The position numbers were made by a program, and so were the translations under genes. Below are positions 9,755 through 17,275 of a stretch of DNA of 63,249 nucleotides, in pieces. Source of the stretch: Acidobacteriota bacterium (lineage in GTDB: Bacteria > Acidobacteriota > Terriglobia > Acidiferrales > UBA7541). The stretch spans positions 1-63,249 of the forward strand of contig QHYH01000122.1 in assembly GCA_003223215.1 (NCBI GenBank), in the 5' to 3' direction. A model generated the notes under the pieces. That model was not told the DNA's origin. It saw nothing but the letters and a program-made list of their open reading frames with translations, and searched no databases. The first letter of the stretch is position 1. Every line of letters starts with the position of its first letter.

Positions 9755-10031
9755 GCAGCATGGCCACATCCCTTTATGTTCCAATACCCAGCTTCGACGC
9801 ATAAATTCACGCACATTCTTTCGTTCCTCCTGTTATTTGCGTTTCAGAGTGTTTTTCTCGGAGGACAAACGCTGATCGACTGAAGGTTTGCGCTGGCAAC
9901 CGTATCCATTCGTTTCCCGATGATGAAGTAGTGATGACATTCGTAGAGTGTGCCGAGCTCCGCTCTTTTTTTCGCTTTACGCGTGCGAATCAGCATGCTA
10001 TATACATACACCATACTGAGCAACGTGCCAT

Positions 10032-10466
10032 ATGTCAACGCTCAACGAGTACCGCGCCTGCTTAAATGACCTGGCGGCCGCCACGCCCAGGAAAAAGGCC
10101 GCACTCATACGGTCTCTCCTCCCAAGCATCGAAGCAGCTCTCAGCTCTGGACAAACCCTGAAGGACATTTGGGTAGCGCTCGAGAAGAAAGGCCTAGCTA
10201 TGGCCTATCGGGTTTTTCAGATGACCGTCTGGCGCGCAAGAAGAAGCAAGAAAACAACCGCGCCACGCGATTGGGAAAAAAGCAACGTCTCTTCGCCGCA
10301 GGAACCGCTGCAACAAAGCGAGCCGTTGAACGTTGAAGGACGCGACCCGCTAGCAAATCTAAGACGGTTGGAGGAGAACCGACCTGGATTTCATTGGCGA
10401 GGAACGAACAGCCAGAGAAAGGTGATGAGCAGAAGGGAGGCAGTTAATGACAAAGGCAAGCGGTAA
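10032..10466 (+). CDS. traK: TraK-like oriT-binding transfer protein
   Basis: A 144-residue basic protein. The segment LLPSIEAALSSGQTLKDIWVALEKKG followed by MAYRVFQMTVWRARR corresponds to the conserved part of IncP TraK (EAALASGY...IWEHMRE...SYETFRSHARR), which binds and bends DNA beside nic. The C-terminal half is a low-complexity linker rich in Arg, Glu and Pro, again as in TraK. The start ATG at 10032 has no clear Shine-Dalgarno. The gene overlaps traL by 20 bp, a coupling typical of the RP4 traKLM order. Homology was recognised by eye, so the exact subfamily is uncertain, but the adjacent traL makes the call firm. Confidence 0.75.
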   Translation: MSTLNEYRACLNDLAAATPRKKAALIRSLLPSIEAALSSGQTLKDIWVALEKKGLAMAYRVFQMTVWRARRSKKTTAPRDWEKSNVSSPQEPLQQSEPLNVEGRDPLANLRRLEENRPGFHWRGTNSQRKVMSRREAVNDKGKR

Positions 10467-11199
10467 CGGAAGCGGCAGAACGGCGATTCACATAGCGCTG
10501 CAGGGGAAGGGAGGCGTGGGAAAGAGTCTGATCTCGGCCATCTTGTCTCAGTATCTTTCGTCGAAGGGTCAGGATGTGTGTGGAATTGACGCAGATCCAG
10601 TGAATCAAACCTTCTCTGAATATGGAGGTTTGCGGGTGGAATGTCTGAATCTTCTGAGGGAAGGAAGCATTGACCAGCGGGAGTTCGATCTGCTTATGGA
10701 GCGATTCCTGAAAGAAGAGGGCACGTTTGTGGTGGACACCGGTGCCTCGACTTTCATTCCTCTGTGGCACTACATCCTCGAAAACCATGCCCTCGATCAT
10801 TTGCGACAGAAAGGGAAGCGCGTTTTCATCCATTCGGTGATCACTGGGGGGCAGTCGCTGAACGATACGCTAAGCGGCTTCGAGGCGCTTGCAGAGACCA
10901 CGCGGGAAAAGAACATCGTGGTGTGGCTAAACGAATATTTTGGCCCGGTGCTACAGGATGGGGCTGGGTTTGCGGATATGGCGGTTTGCAAGAGGCACGC
11001 GAACAAGCTGCACGGGTCAGTGGCGATCGCGCGGCGAACTGCGGATACCTTTGGTCGAGATATGGAAGAAATGATCTCGCGCAAACTGACCTTCGACGAA
11101 GCCGTGAAGGGATCGGATTTCACGATCATGACCAAGCAGCGTTTGTTAGTCGTGCAACATGATCTATTTGAACAGTTGGATAGGGTTGGGTTGGTCTAA
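10447..11199 (+). CDS. traL: TraL-like ParA/MinD-type ATPase of IncP transfer region
   Basis: A 250-residue nucleotide-binding protein closely resembling RP4 TraL. The deviant Walker A reads LQGKGGVGKSLISA, then GIDADPVNQTF, VVDTGASTFIPLWHYI, an FIHSVITGGQSL segment, NIVVWLNEYFGP and the C-terminal block SRKLTFDEAV...MTKQRLLVVQ...LFEQLD; all have direct counterparts in TraL. AAGGGAGG lies six bases before ATG 10447. TraL is a small accessory ATPase of the IncP transfer region whose exact task is unclear. Together with traK it shows that this island derives from a conjugative or mobilizable element, although TraI, TraG and a mating-pair system are absent from the window. Confidence 0.85.
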   Translation: MTKASGNGSGRTAIHIALQGKGGVGKSLISAILSQYLSSKGQDVCGIDADPVNQTFSEYGGLRVECLNLLREGSIDQREFDLLMERFLKEEGTFVVDTGASTFIPLWHYILENHALDHLRQKGKRVFIHSVITGGQSLNDTLSGFEALAETTREKNIVVWLNEYFGPVLQDGAGFADMAVCKRHANKLHGSVAIARRTADTFGRDMEEMISRKLTFDEAVKGSDFTIMTKQRLLVVQHDLFEQLDRVGLV

Positions 11200-11369
11200 A
11201 GGCGATAAAGCTGTGGGCCTCAAGAGATCAAAAGGTCACTCGACAGCATACGCTGGCGCAGCGGCAAGGCTTTGCAGAATCAGAGGTGTTCGAAGTCTAC
11301 GACGCGATCGCGAATCGGAGACGGATGGAAGCGAAGCTTGAGGGTCTCACCACCAACCGAAGACTCTAG
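11184..11369 (+). other. stop-free frame after traL without a standard start codon
   Basis: This frame is open for 61 codons and its translation looks protein-like (SRDQKVTRQHTLAQRQGF, then VFEVYDAIANRRRMEAKLEGL before TAG). No ATG, GTG or TTG occurs before the internal GTG in SEVFEV, which would leave only about 27 residues. It overlaps the traL stop. It may be the tail of a decayed third tra gene (TraM position) or chance. Confidence 0.25.
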
Positions 11370-11414
11370 ACGGAACGCGTCCATGGAAAGAGGGAATCTA
11401 GAGCATACACAAGA

Positions 11415-11555
11415 ATGATCGACGGATCGAAGCCGAAGTGTGAGGTGACTGGGAACAGGCTCTTGTTTGCAACAGAGCGTGCGATTTTGGCTCGTGAGCA
11501 AGGAACCCCGATTGTTCGCGCTCCTCCTGGTGTGACCTCACGAGCTTCCAGTTGA
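11415..11555 (+). CDS. small hypothetical protein between traL and integrase
   Basis: ATG at 11415 opens a 46-residue frame, MIDGSKPKCEVTG, then LLFATERAILAREQG and PIVRAPPGVTSRASS, ending at TGA 11553-11555, eight bases before the integrase start. No strong ribosome-binding site is seen. The composition is protein-like and the region would otherwise be a 364-bp gap. I do not recognise the family; it could be a small element-borne protein acting with the recombinase, but that is only suggested by position. Confidence 0.35.
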   Translation: MIDGSKPKCEVTGNRLLFATERAILAREQGTPIVRAPPGVTSRASS

Positions 11556-11562
11556 TACAACT

Positions 11563-12834
11563 GTGAGCGAAGCTGTTACAATTCTCCCGATTGTGGCACC
11601 GCGCCGAAGGGGCAAAACCTTGGCACGGCGCACGTACCAGAAAGGCTACATCTATCAAGAGGGGAGAAACCGGTCGGATGCGTGGCTTCCGAAAGACCCT
11701 GCCTACGTGCAATTCTGGCGGGATGTACCGGGGGATGCAAATCCCAGGAAGCAGAAAGTTTGCCTTGGGATCTGTCGCACACGCACGATCGCAGAACGGG
11801 CAGCCGCCGAGAAGCTTGAGCAACTCGGCATCAATTCTACTCAAACGTTCATCGAAGCAACTTCTACCATTACTTTCAAGGATCAGGGTCAGATCTGGCT
11901 CAAGTCCTTGGCCAACCGCAAACGTAATCCACTCGAACAAACAACTATCGACACAAGGCGCTATGCCCTCGACAAGTGGATTTTCCCATTTTTCGGGGAC
12001 AGACTCTTGACAGATGTGAACAATCTGGCGATGAGAGACTTCGTGGACCACATTTCCCACTTGGCGCCATCAACGATTCGGGACTATTCGAACATCGTCA
12101 AGGCCGTGGTGGCTTCAGCCATCAACGAAAAAGCCGAAGAACTGTTTCCGCGAAAATGGAACGAGGAGTTCATCGATGCACCAATCATCGAAAAACAAAA
12201 TCAACCTTCTACAACTTCCGAAGGAATGGCGGAAATTCTACGGTATGCGGACGGACAGTTCCGTGTTCTTTACGCACTCCTCGGGGGCTGTGGCCCTCTG
12301 CGGGCCGGAGAAGCGCTCGGCCTCGAAATTGGCAAGCACATCTCGGAAGACTGCCGCACGCTCTACGTTCGCCAAAAAGCGAAGCGCGGCAAAATCCAGC
12401 CAAATCTAAAGACGAAGCACGGGGAACGAGACATTGACCTCTGCACGCCCCTCGCGGCAATGCTGCGGGATTTCATCGGCAGCCGCACCTCGGGGCTTCT
12501 GTTTTGCACCTCTACGGGGAAGCAGCTCCTCCAGTCGAACACTCTCCAAGACAGCCTTCATCCCATCCTGAAAAAGATCGAGCACGAAAAGGGTGGGTTC
12601 AACATCTTTCGGCGGTTCCGCATCACGCAGCTCGAGACGGCGGAGTGCCCGAAGGCCCTGCAACACTTCTGGTCGGGACACGCACCAACGCATGTCTCCG
12701 AACGCTACAAGAAACTACTCAAACAGCGTGATTGGCGACTCGAGTGGGCTGAGAGGATAGGGATGGGGTTCGAGCTTCCGGCACGCCCAGTTGCCCCGTA
12801 CGCCCCGGTAATCGTATTTCCTAAAGCAGGTTAA
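11563..12834 (+). CDS. tyrosine recombinase (integrase) of the tRNA-Ala island
   Basis: A 423-residue phage-type integrase that would catalyse site-specific recombination at the adjacent tRNA. An Arg-rich N terminus (about 1-60) precedes a core-binding domain (about 100-200, with DTRRYALDKWIFPFFGDRLL and LAPSTIRDYSNIVKAVV) and a catalytic domain (about 225-400). The first catalytic Arg is in CGPLRAGEALGLE; a Lys-rich hairpin follows (VRQKAKRGKIQ); the box II motif reads FRRFRIT where HxxR is usual, so the His is replaced by Arg; box III is SGHAPTHVSERYKK with the nucleophile Tyr. It ends 13 bp from the CCA end of tRNA-Ala, the classic position for an element inserted at a tRNA 3' end. The start (GTG at 11563) lacks an obvious ribosome-binding site. 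Confidence 0.85.
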   Translation: MSEAVTILPIVAPRRRGKTLARRTYQKGYIYQEGRNRSDAWLPKDPAYVQFWRDVPGDANPRKQKVCLGICRTRTIAERAAAEKLEQLGINSTQTFIEATSTITFKDQGQIWLKSLANRKRNPLEQTTIDTRRYALDKWIFPFFGDRLLTDVNNLAMRDFVDHISHLAPSTIRDYSNIVKAVVASAINEKAEELFPRKWNEEFIDAPIIEKQNQPSTTSEGMAEILRYADGQFRVLYALLGGCGPLRAGEALGLEIGKHISEDCRTLYVRQKAKRGKIQPNLKTKHGERDIDLCTPLAAMLRDFIGSRTSGLLFCTSTGKQLLQSNTLQDSLHPILKKIEHEKGGFNIFRRFRITQLETAECPKALQHFWSGHAPTHVSERYKKLLKQRDWRLEWAERIGMGFELPARPVAPYAPVIVFPKAG

Positions 12835-12847
12835 GTTCTTTAGAATC

Positions 12848-12923
12848 TGGTGGACGAGAGGGGATTCGAACCCCCGGCCTCCTCGTTGCGAACGAGGCGC
12901 TCTCCCAGCTGAGCTACTCGCCC
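12848..12923 (-). tRNA. tRNA-Ala (anticodon CGC)
   Basis: On the minus strand the 76 bases fold as a full cloverleaf: acceptor stem GGGCGAG pairs with CTCGTCC, including the G3-U70 wobble that is the alanine identity mark; D arm, an anticodon stem with loop TTCGCAA (anticodon CGC, codon GCG), and a T arm with GGTTCGAATCC. The CCA end is encoded. The 3' end faces the integrase, so this is the likely attachment site of the island to its left. I found no second copy of the tRNA 3' end in the window. Confidence 0.95.
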
Positions 12924-12981
12924 ACCGTTTCAGCCCGCAACCATTGTAGCATCAACACTCTTTGGGAGAATCTTGGGACAA

Positions 12982-13269
12982 TCAAACGGCCAGCTTTTCA
13001 GCCGCAGCCTTGCGCTGTTCCGGAGTGAAGTGCGTGTAGCGTTCGCTCATGCGCAGACTGCTGTGCCCGATTTCCAGCTTGATGATTTTCCGTGGCATCC
13101 CTCCGCTCTCTATCGCCGATACTCTACCATGGCGGAATGCATGCATCGTGCCGACCGGGATTCCAACTTGTCTGCAAATCGGACTGAGCACGTCGCGATT
13201 CACGTCGCCGTTTTCAGTGGAGTGCTGTTGCGCGCTGCTACCGAAACCGGCTAATGACCGTTCCGGTTG
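12982..13269 (-). pseudogene. C-terminal stump of a second tyrosine recombinase
   Basis: The frame contains the catalytic end of a phage-type integrase: MHAFRHGRVSAIESGG (box II, HxxR-H), IGHSSLRMSERYTHFT (box III with nucleophile Tyr) and a normal C-terminal tail. Everything upstream is missing: the frame meets a stop at 13270, before the core-binding domain and the first catalytic Arg. It reads toward the 5' side of the tRNA-Ala gene, 58 bp away, and is unrelated in sequence to the intact integrase on the other side. It is a relic of an earlier integration at the same locus. Confidence 0.8.
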
Positions 13270-13345
13270 TCAGCGATTGTGTGTGGAAAGGGATTGTGGG
13301 CTAATGCTGTGGAATCGTCAACGGATGAAACTAATTCGTGGCCTT

Positions 13346-13873
13346 TTACTCCTGGCCTTTCAAAATCCGCACGACCGCAAGGATTGTGTTCCAGTTGCGC
13401 GTGGTCACCGGCGCACCGAACAGCTTGTCGATCTGGCCGAGATAGCCGATTGTCTTCATGTGCCGACGGTACATTCCGAGCACGAACCGGTTCTTCGACG
13501 CGATCACTCGCACGAACCAGTCTCCACCTGGGGGAAGACTGATTGGGATGGAGGGCATGACGCGGACGGCCTTCGACAAAATGCTCACGAATCGAACAAC
13601 ATCAGCGCGTGACGGCTCAGTGCCAAATGGATTATCCTTCGCTAAGAGAAGAAGATCACGACCGTCGCAGAATACGACTTCGGCCTCGAAGGGCAACAGG
13701 TGCAGCAATTCAGCACGGAATTTTTCCGTGGAACCCGGTTTGCGAACGACAAACGTGCCAGCAGCGCCGACATTCACAACGTCATAGCCGCTCAGTCGCC
13801 TTGCCAGGACTCTAGGGCGAAACGTCCTATGTCCGCCGACGTTGATACCGCGAAGGAAAATGACAAGTGCCAT
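13346..13873 (-). CDS. DUF1697 family protein
   Basis: A 175-residue protein of the DUF1697 family, whose function is not established. The start is set at ATG 13873, giving MALVIFLRGINVGGHRTF, the usual family N terminus; a frame extension to 13909 adds twelve unlike residues. Typical blocks are GYDVVNVGAAGTFVVR and RNWNTILAVV near the end. The length matches the family (about 170-180). It stands alone between the integrase stump and the methyltransferase on the same strand, with about 45 bp separating it from the latter. Confidence 0.8.
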   Translation of the reverse strand: MALVIFLRGINVGGHRTFRPRVLARRLSGYDVVNVGAAGTFVVRKPGSTEKFRAELLHLLPFEAEVVFCDGRDLLLLAKDNPFGTEPSRADVVRFVSILSKAVRVMPSIPISLPPGGDWFVRVIASKNRFVLGMYRRHMKTIGYLGQIDKLFGAPVTTRNWNTILAVVRILKGQE

Positions 13874-13918
13874 AGTCAACGAAGAGAATCTCAACTCCGC
13901 GCCTGGCAATGGCTCCCA

Positions 13919-14749
13919 TCACGCTCCGTGGGCCACTGCCAACAGGTGAGCACTGGCACCGTGGGCCGAGGGCTCTCGCTCAACTAGAGTCAAGAACTCC
14001 ATCAGGCTCTTTCGTTGCGCGGGGTCATCCCAAGCCTCGCCGAGATGCGCTGTGCTCCACACTGGACCCTCAACAGCAAATATTTGGATATCAGCAAAAC
14101 TGGCGTCATGAACTTCGGCTGCCAACTCTTCAGGGCGATGGAAGTAGGCAGTCGTGAAATAAGCAGCTTGATTCGTCGAGTTGCGGTGCTGACCTGTCGC
14201 CAGGTCACTTGCTACGATCTTGCGAAACTCAGCATCACGAAAGAATCCTCTCGCCAGTCCGTCGATGAGCGAAGCAAAACGCGAAATTGCGGCTGCGACT
14301 AGGACGCCCTGAGACTTGAGGATGCGGCGAGCTTCACGAAGGGCGATCAGTCGATCTGCACGTTCAACAAGATGATACAAGGGACCTAACAGAAGAACTG
14401 CATCGGCGCTGTTAGACGGAGCCGCTAGGCGGCGCGCGTCGCCTTTGGTGATTGAGCCGAGCTTAACACCTGACGATGTGGAACGGGCTTTTGCCTGCTC
14501 TAGATGAATTTCAACGGGATCGATGAGATGAACCACATATCCTTGCTCGCTAAGTGGAAAGGCGTAGGCTCCGGCCGCACCGCCGACGTCAAAAAGCACT
14601 GCGGGTGCGGGCGGAAGAACTCGAGCAAGAATCTCCAGTGTTCGAAGCCGTTCCGGCTCGCCATGAGCCTCGGATAGACGTTCGGACTCTCTGGTTTCTA
14701 GATAGTGGGCTTCAATTTCCCTCGGTAGCGACGATGATTGGTCGTTCAC
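13919..14749 (-). CDS. class I SAM-dependent methyltransferase
   Basis: A 276-residue methyltransferase with the Rossmann SAM-binding fold: motif I VLFDVGGAAGAYAFPL (about 50-65), an acidic end of beta 2 (VHLIDPVEIHLEQA), a post-I Asp (KGDARRLAAPSNSADAVLLLGPLYHL) and a post-motif helix (LREARRILKSQGVLVAAAI). The C-terminal third (about 190-276) is a variable cap with AAYFTTAYFHRPEELAAEV. Substrate is unknown. The ATG overlaps the stop of the DHFR-like gene upstream by ATGA, so the two are translationally coupled. Confidence 0.85.
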   Translation of the reverse strand: MNDQSSSLPREIEAHYLETRESERLSEAHGEPERLRTLEILARVLPPAPAVLFDVGGAAGAYAFPLSEQGYVVHLIDPVEIHLEQAKARSTSSGVKLGSITKGDARRLAAPSNSADAVLLLGPLYHLVERADRLIALREARRILKSQGVLVAAAISRFASLIDGLARGFFRDAEFRKIVASDLATGQHRNSTNQAAYFTTAYFHRPEELAAEVHDASFADIQIFAVEGPVWSTAHLGEAWDDPAQRKSLMEFLTLVEREPSAHGASAHLLAVAHGA

Positions 14750-15324
14750 TGTATCTGTGCCTCAGCGCCAATTTCGTATTCACTCTGCACCAGGCCGCCT
14801 TTATAGGAGCGCGTCGCCACATGACGAAGACTGATGTCGCGCGGTATCGGGCCAAATAACGGAATACCTACACCGATCAGTACTGGCACGCGTGTGATCA
14901 CCAGTCGGTCAATACATCCCGCCGCAAGAAATCTCTGAATGGTAACGCCGCCGTCTATATAAGCGTGTTTGAAGCCGCGGGACTTGAGCTGCCTTACGAT
15001 TTCGGCCGGTTCTCCCGACATCTGCTCGACCACGCCGCCTTCGACTGATGAGAAGTCGAGCGGACGGCTGCTCAGTACAAATACCGGCTTTTTCCCGTAA
15101 AACCACGACCCAAATTTCAGTACAACTTCGAAGGTCTTCCGGCCGATGACGACCACATCGACGCTGCCGTAGAATTCCTCAAAGCCGTGAGGCTCCTGCC
15201 CGCCCGCATCTAAGAAATCGAGCGCATGGTCTGGCCGGGCCAGAAAGCCATCGACGCTCACTCCGCAGAAGACTGAGAGTTTTATGGCGGTCCTCCTGAG
15301 TTGGCCGCTAGTGTATTTGTCCAA
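14746..15324 (-). CDS. DHFR-like protein of the RibD C-terminal family
   Basis: A dihydrofolate reductase-fold protein (RibD C-terminal type) that would bind NADPH; many relatives are unassigned reductases. Family landmarks are KLSVFCGVSVDGFLAR, DVVVIGRKTFEVVLKFG, KPVFVLSSRPLD and HAYIDGGVTIQRFLAAG. The start is unusual. The frame begins with TTG at 15324, but a perfect AGGAGG sits six bases before codon 14 (ATA at 15285), and translation from there gives the normal family N terminus of a 179-residue protein. Either AUA is used, or an ATG was mutated and the TTG form is made. The stop overlaps the next gene's ATG. Confidence 0.75.
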   Translation of the reverse strand: MDKYTSGQLRRTAIKLSVFCGVSVDGFLARPDHALDFLDAGGQEPHGFEEFYGSVDVVVIGRKTFEVVLKFGSWFYGKKPVFVLSSRPLDFSSVEGGVVEQMSGEPAEIVRQLKSRGFKHAYIDGGVTIQRFLAAGCIDRLVITRVPVLIGVGIPLFGPIPRDISLRHVATRSYKGGLVQSEYEIGAEAQIQ

Positions 15325-15343
15325 GGTGGATTGAGCAAGGAAT

Positions 15344-15377
15344 CCGAGTCAGAGAGGCTTTCGTCTCTCTGACTCGG
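15344..15377. repeat. perfect 13-bp stem-loop between divergent genes
   Basis: CCGAGTCAGAGAG and its exact complement are separated by an 8-base loop (GCTTTCGT). There is no T run on either side, so it is not a standard terminator. It lies in the 5' region between the DHFR-like gene (minus) and the regulator remnant (plus). It could be a REP-like palindrome, a regulator site or a scar of an element. Confidence 0.7.
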
Positions 15378-15434
15378 TTAGGTGGATATGGCCGTCTGAT
15401 GACTTTACGGTTGAAGTAACCGTCTATCAAGAGG

Positions 15435-15869
15435 ATGCGCAATATTACGGCGCTCCTGTTCGTTGCGACCGTCCCTGACAGTGGCCCAGAAAGATTACTG
15501 CGTGAACAAAAACGGGTAGCAGAGTCCATCACGAACACAGCGCGGTCTCCGTCTGAAAAATCCGTCCGCGACGTAACCCATCAACTGCTACGCGACCTCT
15601 GCCCACGCCTCCGGGATGATCGAAAGCGCCAAGACGGGCGCGCGTTCGGATCCACGGGGGCGGCAGCCAAGCTCGGCATATCGCGGTCCACGCTGGAACC
15701 GAAGATTCGGTCGCTCAAAATCGACAAAATCGCTACAAGACTCATCCGGGAACTTGAGGGTTTAGCGCCACCTCATGGGATTCGCATTCACCGACTATAT
15801 GATAACAAAGGAGTTTGCGGCGCAGCCCGGCCTTCTAAGTCATTGAAAGGAAAGCAATGGAGTCCTTAG
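15435..15869 (+). pseudogene. C-terminal remnant of a sigma-54-type regulator
   Basis: The only recognisable part is GRAFGSTGAAAKLGISRSTLEPKIRSLKIDK (around residues 67-97), shown here in two parts: RAFGSTGAAAKLGI and SRSTLEPKIRSLKI. This is the Fis-type helix-turn-helix that ends FhlA/NtrC-like activators. The AAA+ domain that should precede it is missing, and the upstream residues look non-homologous. ATG at 15435 follows AGAGG, but a functional 144-residue product is doubtful. Confidence 0.5.
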
Positions 15870-15895
15870 TGCCCCTGAGATTCCTAGCATGAACC

Positions 15896-16984
15896 CTACG
15901 GACTTGTGGCTTGCTGCTTCGGGCTCGCGGTAAACTCATGCAAAAGCCGTGTTCTGCTAGTCGACCGGGTGGGGAATCCGCGGTAAATGACGCGCAGCGT
16001 GGCAACAAGGGGAATGGAAAGATAGATCCCGATGATTCCGCCGACCGCGCCACCCACCATTACCGTGAATATTGCTAGGAGCGGATGAATCTCCAACTCA
16101 TGCCCCATGACGCGGGGGGAGATCCAGTAATCCATAAGGATGCGCCACACGCAGAGTAGAATGAGAAACCAGATCCAGTGCGAGTGACCGAGTAGGCCGG
16201 CGGTAACAATCGTGCCGGCTGCGATCACCCAGCCCGCCACCGGAATAAACTCAAGCATTCCGGCCAACGCACCTAACGTCAGGGCATTCGAATAGCCCAG
16301 CGCGAGCATCGCCGCGGTGCAGAAACTGAGCGACAGCAGGCCGAGCAATACCTTCGCGCGGATGTAGTGCTGGAGCATAACGTGCAGTTCGGCAGCCATG
16401 ACACGCACGGCCTCGTAGCTCTCGCTTGTCGAAATAAGATGGACGATGTGGTTCGCCAGCTTCTCGCCGTCGCTGAGAAAGAAAATCGCCAGGATCGGGA
16501 TGACCAGGGTTCCAGCGATCGCCGTGGACGCAAATCGTTCCATTTCCTTCATCGTATTGTCGATACTCGCTCGATGCTGCTGCAGAAATGTCTTGATACG
16601 AAACGTCTGGGTGTTGCTCCAACCAAAGTTGCTCCCGAGGTCGTCGGCGATTTCACCCGTGGAAAATCTGCCAGCTAGCGCAGACATTTGGTCCACGAAT
16701 CGCCCGGGGTGTTTGTGGAATTCCGGCGCGAGCCCATGAAAAACCAGTGCCAGCAGAACGATGAAGGTTAGATACGCTTCCACCACATGCGGCCCTCTCA
16801 GGTTTTTGAAAAACAATGAATGGCGCTGCAGGAATCGGACGACAGGATCAATCAAATAAGCGGAAAGAATCGAAAAAGCAAAGATGACGATGACCGCGCG
16901 TGCGACGTAGAGAATGCCAAGGACGAGTGCGAAGACGAGGATTGTCAACAATATTCTTGCAGTGCGGCGATCAGGTAATGGCAT
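15896..16984 (-). CDS. AI-2E family (PerM-like) membrane transporter
   Basis: A 362-residue inner-membrane protein of the AI-2E transporter/PerM family. Hydrophobic segments: ILLTILVFALVLGILYVAR and VIVIFAFSILSAYLIDPVV at the N terminus, one near residue 80 (AYLTFIVLLALVF), then a soluble region, and four to five more from about residue 150, with the family-typical LAGMLEFIPVAGWVIAAGT and ISPRVMGHELEIHPLLAIF. ATG 16984 is preferred over TTG 17002 because GGTGGAGA precedes it. The substrate is unknown; characterised relatives move autoinducer-2, indole or Na+/H+. A remnant gene ends 15 bp upstream on the same strand, so an operon was probably broken here. Confidence 0.88.
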   Translation of the reverse strand: MPLPDRRTARILLTILVFALVLGILYVARAVIVIFAFSILSAYLIDPVVRFLQRHSLFFKNLRGPHVVEAYLTFIVLLALVFHGLAPEFHKHPGRFVDQMSALAGRFSTGEIADDLGSNFGWSNTQTFRIKTFLQQHRASIDNTMKEMERFASTAIAGTLVIPILAIFFLSDGEKLANHIVHLISTSESYEAVRVMAAELHVMLQHYIRAKVLLGLLSLSFCTAAMLALGYSNALTLGALAGMLEFIPVAGWVIAAGTIVTAGLLGHSHWIWFLILLCVWRILMDYWISPRVMGHELEIHPLLAIFTVMVGGAVGGIIGIYLSIPLVATLRVIYRGFPTRSTSRTRLLHEFTASPKQQATSP

Positions 16985-16998
16985 ACATCTCCACCAGC

Positions 16999-17275
16999 TC
17001 AAGAGCCTTCCCGAAACTCTAGTCGGTTCTGGCTTTCCAACTTTTGCTTGATAGATCCGAGGACTCGTTCCAGCGAGGAGCGTGTTTTGTCAACAGCTAC
17101 TTTCCTCACGATGCCCCCTTTTAATCCGGTCAACCCCGCCTGCTGGGAACCCTTGAGGGTGATTAAGTAAATGCCGGGATGCTCCGGATGCTCTTGGTCT
17201 CGGACGCAGACGGTTAGATCGAGAGCGGTTTCGAAGTAGTGGCTTGCGTAAAGCTGCTTTACAGCTATCGCATAG
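16999..17275 (-). pseudogene. C-terminal fragment of a conserved hypothetical protein
   Basis: About 85 codons read AVKQLYASHYFETALDL, then GIYLITLKGSQQAG, LTGLKGGIVRKVAVDKTRSSL and a final helix. This is the end of a secreted-type hypothetical protein I associate with Acidobacteria. The frame has no start of its own: upstream it runs into DNA belonging to the IS21-like transposase. The gene was cut at about 17275-17285, most likely by the insertion and later deletion of that element. Confidence 0.6.
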
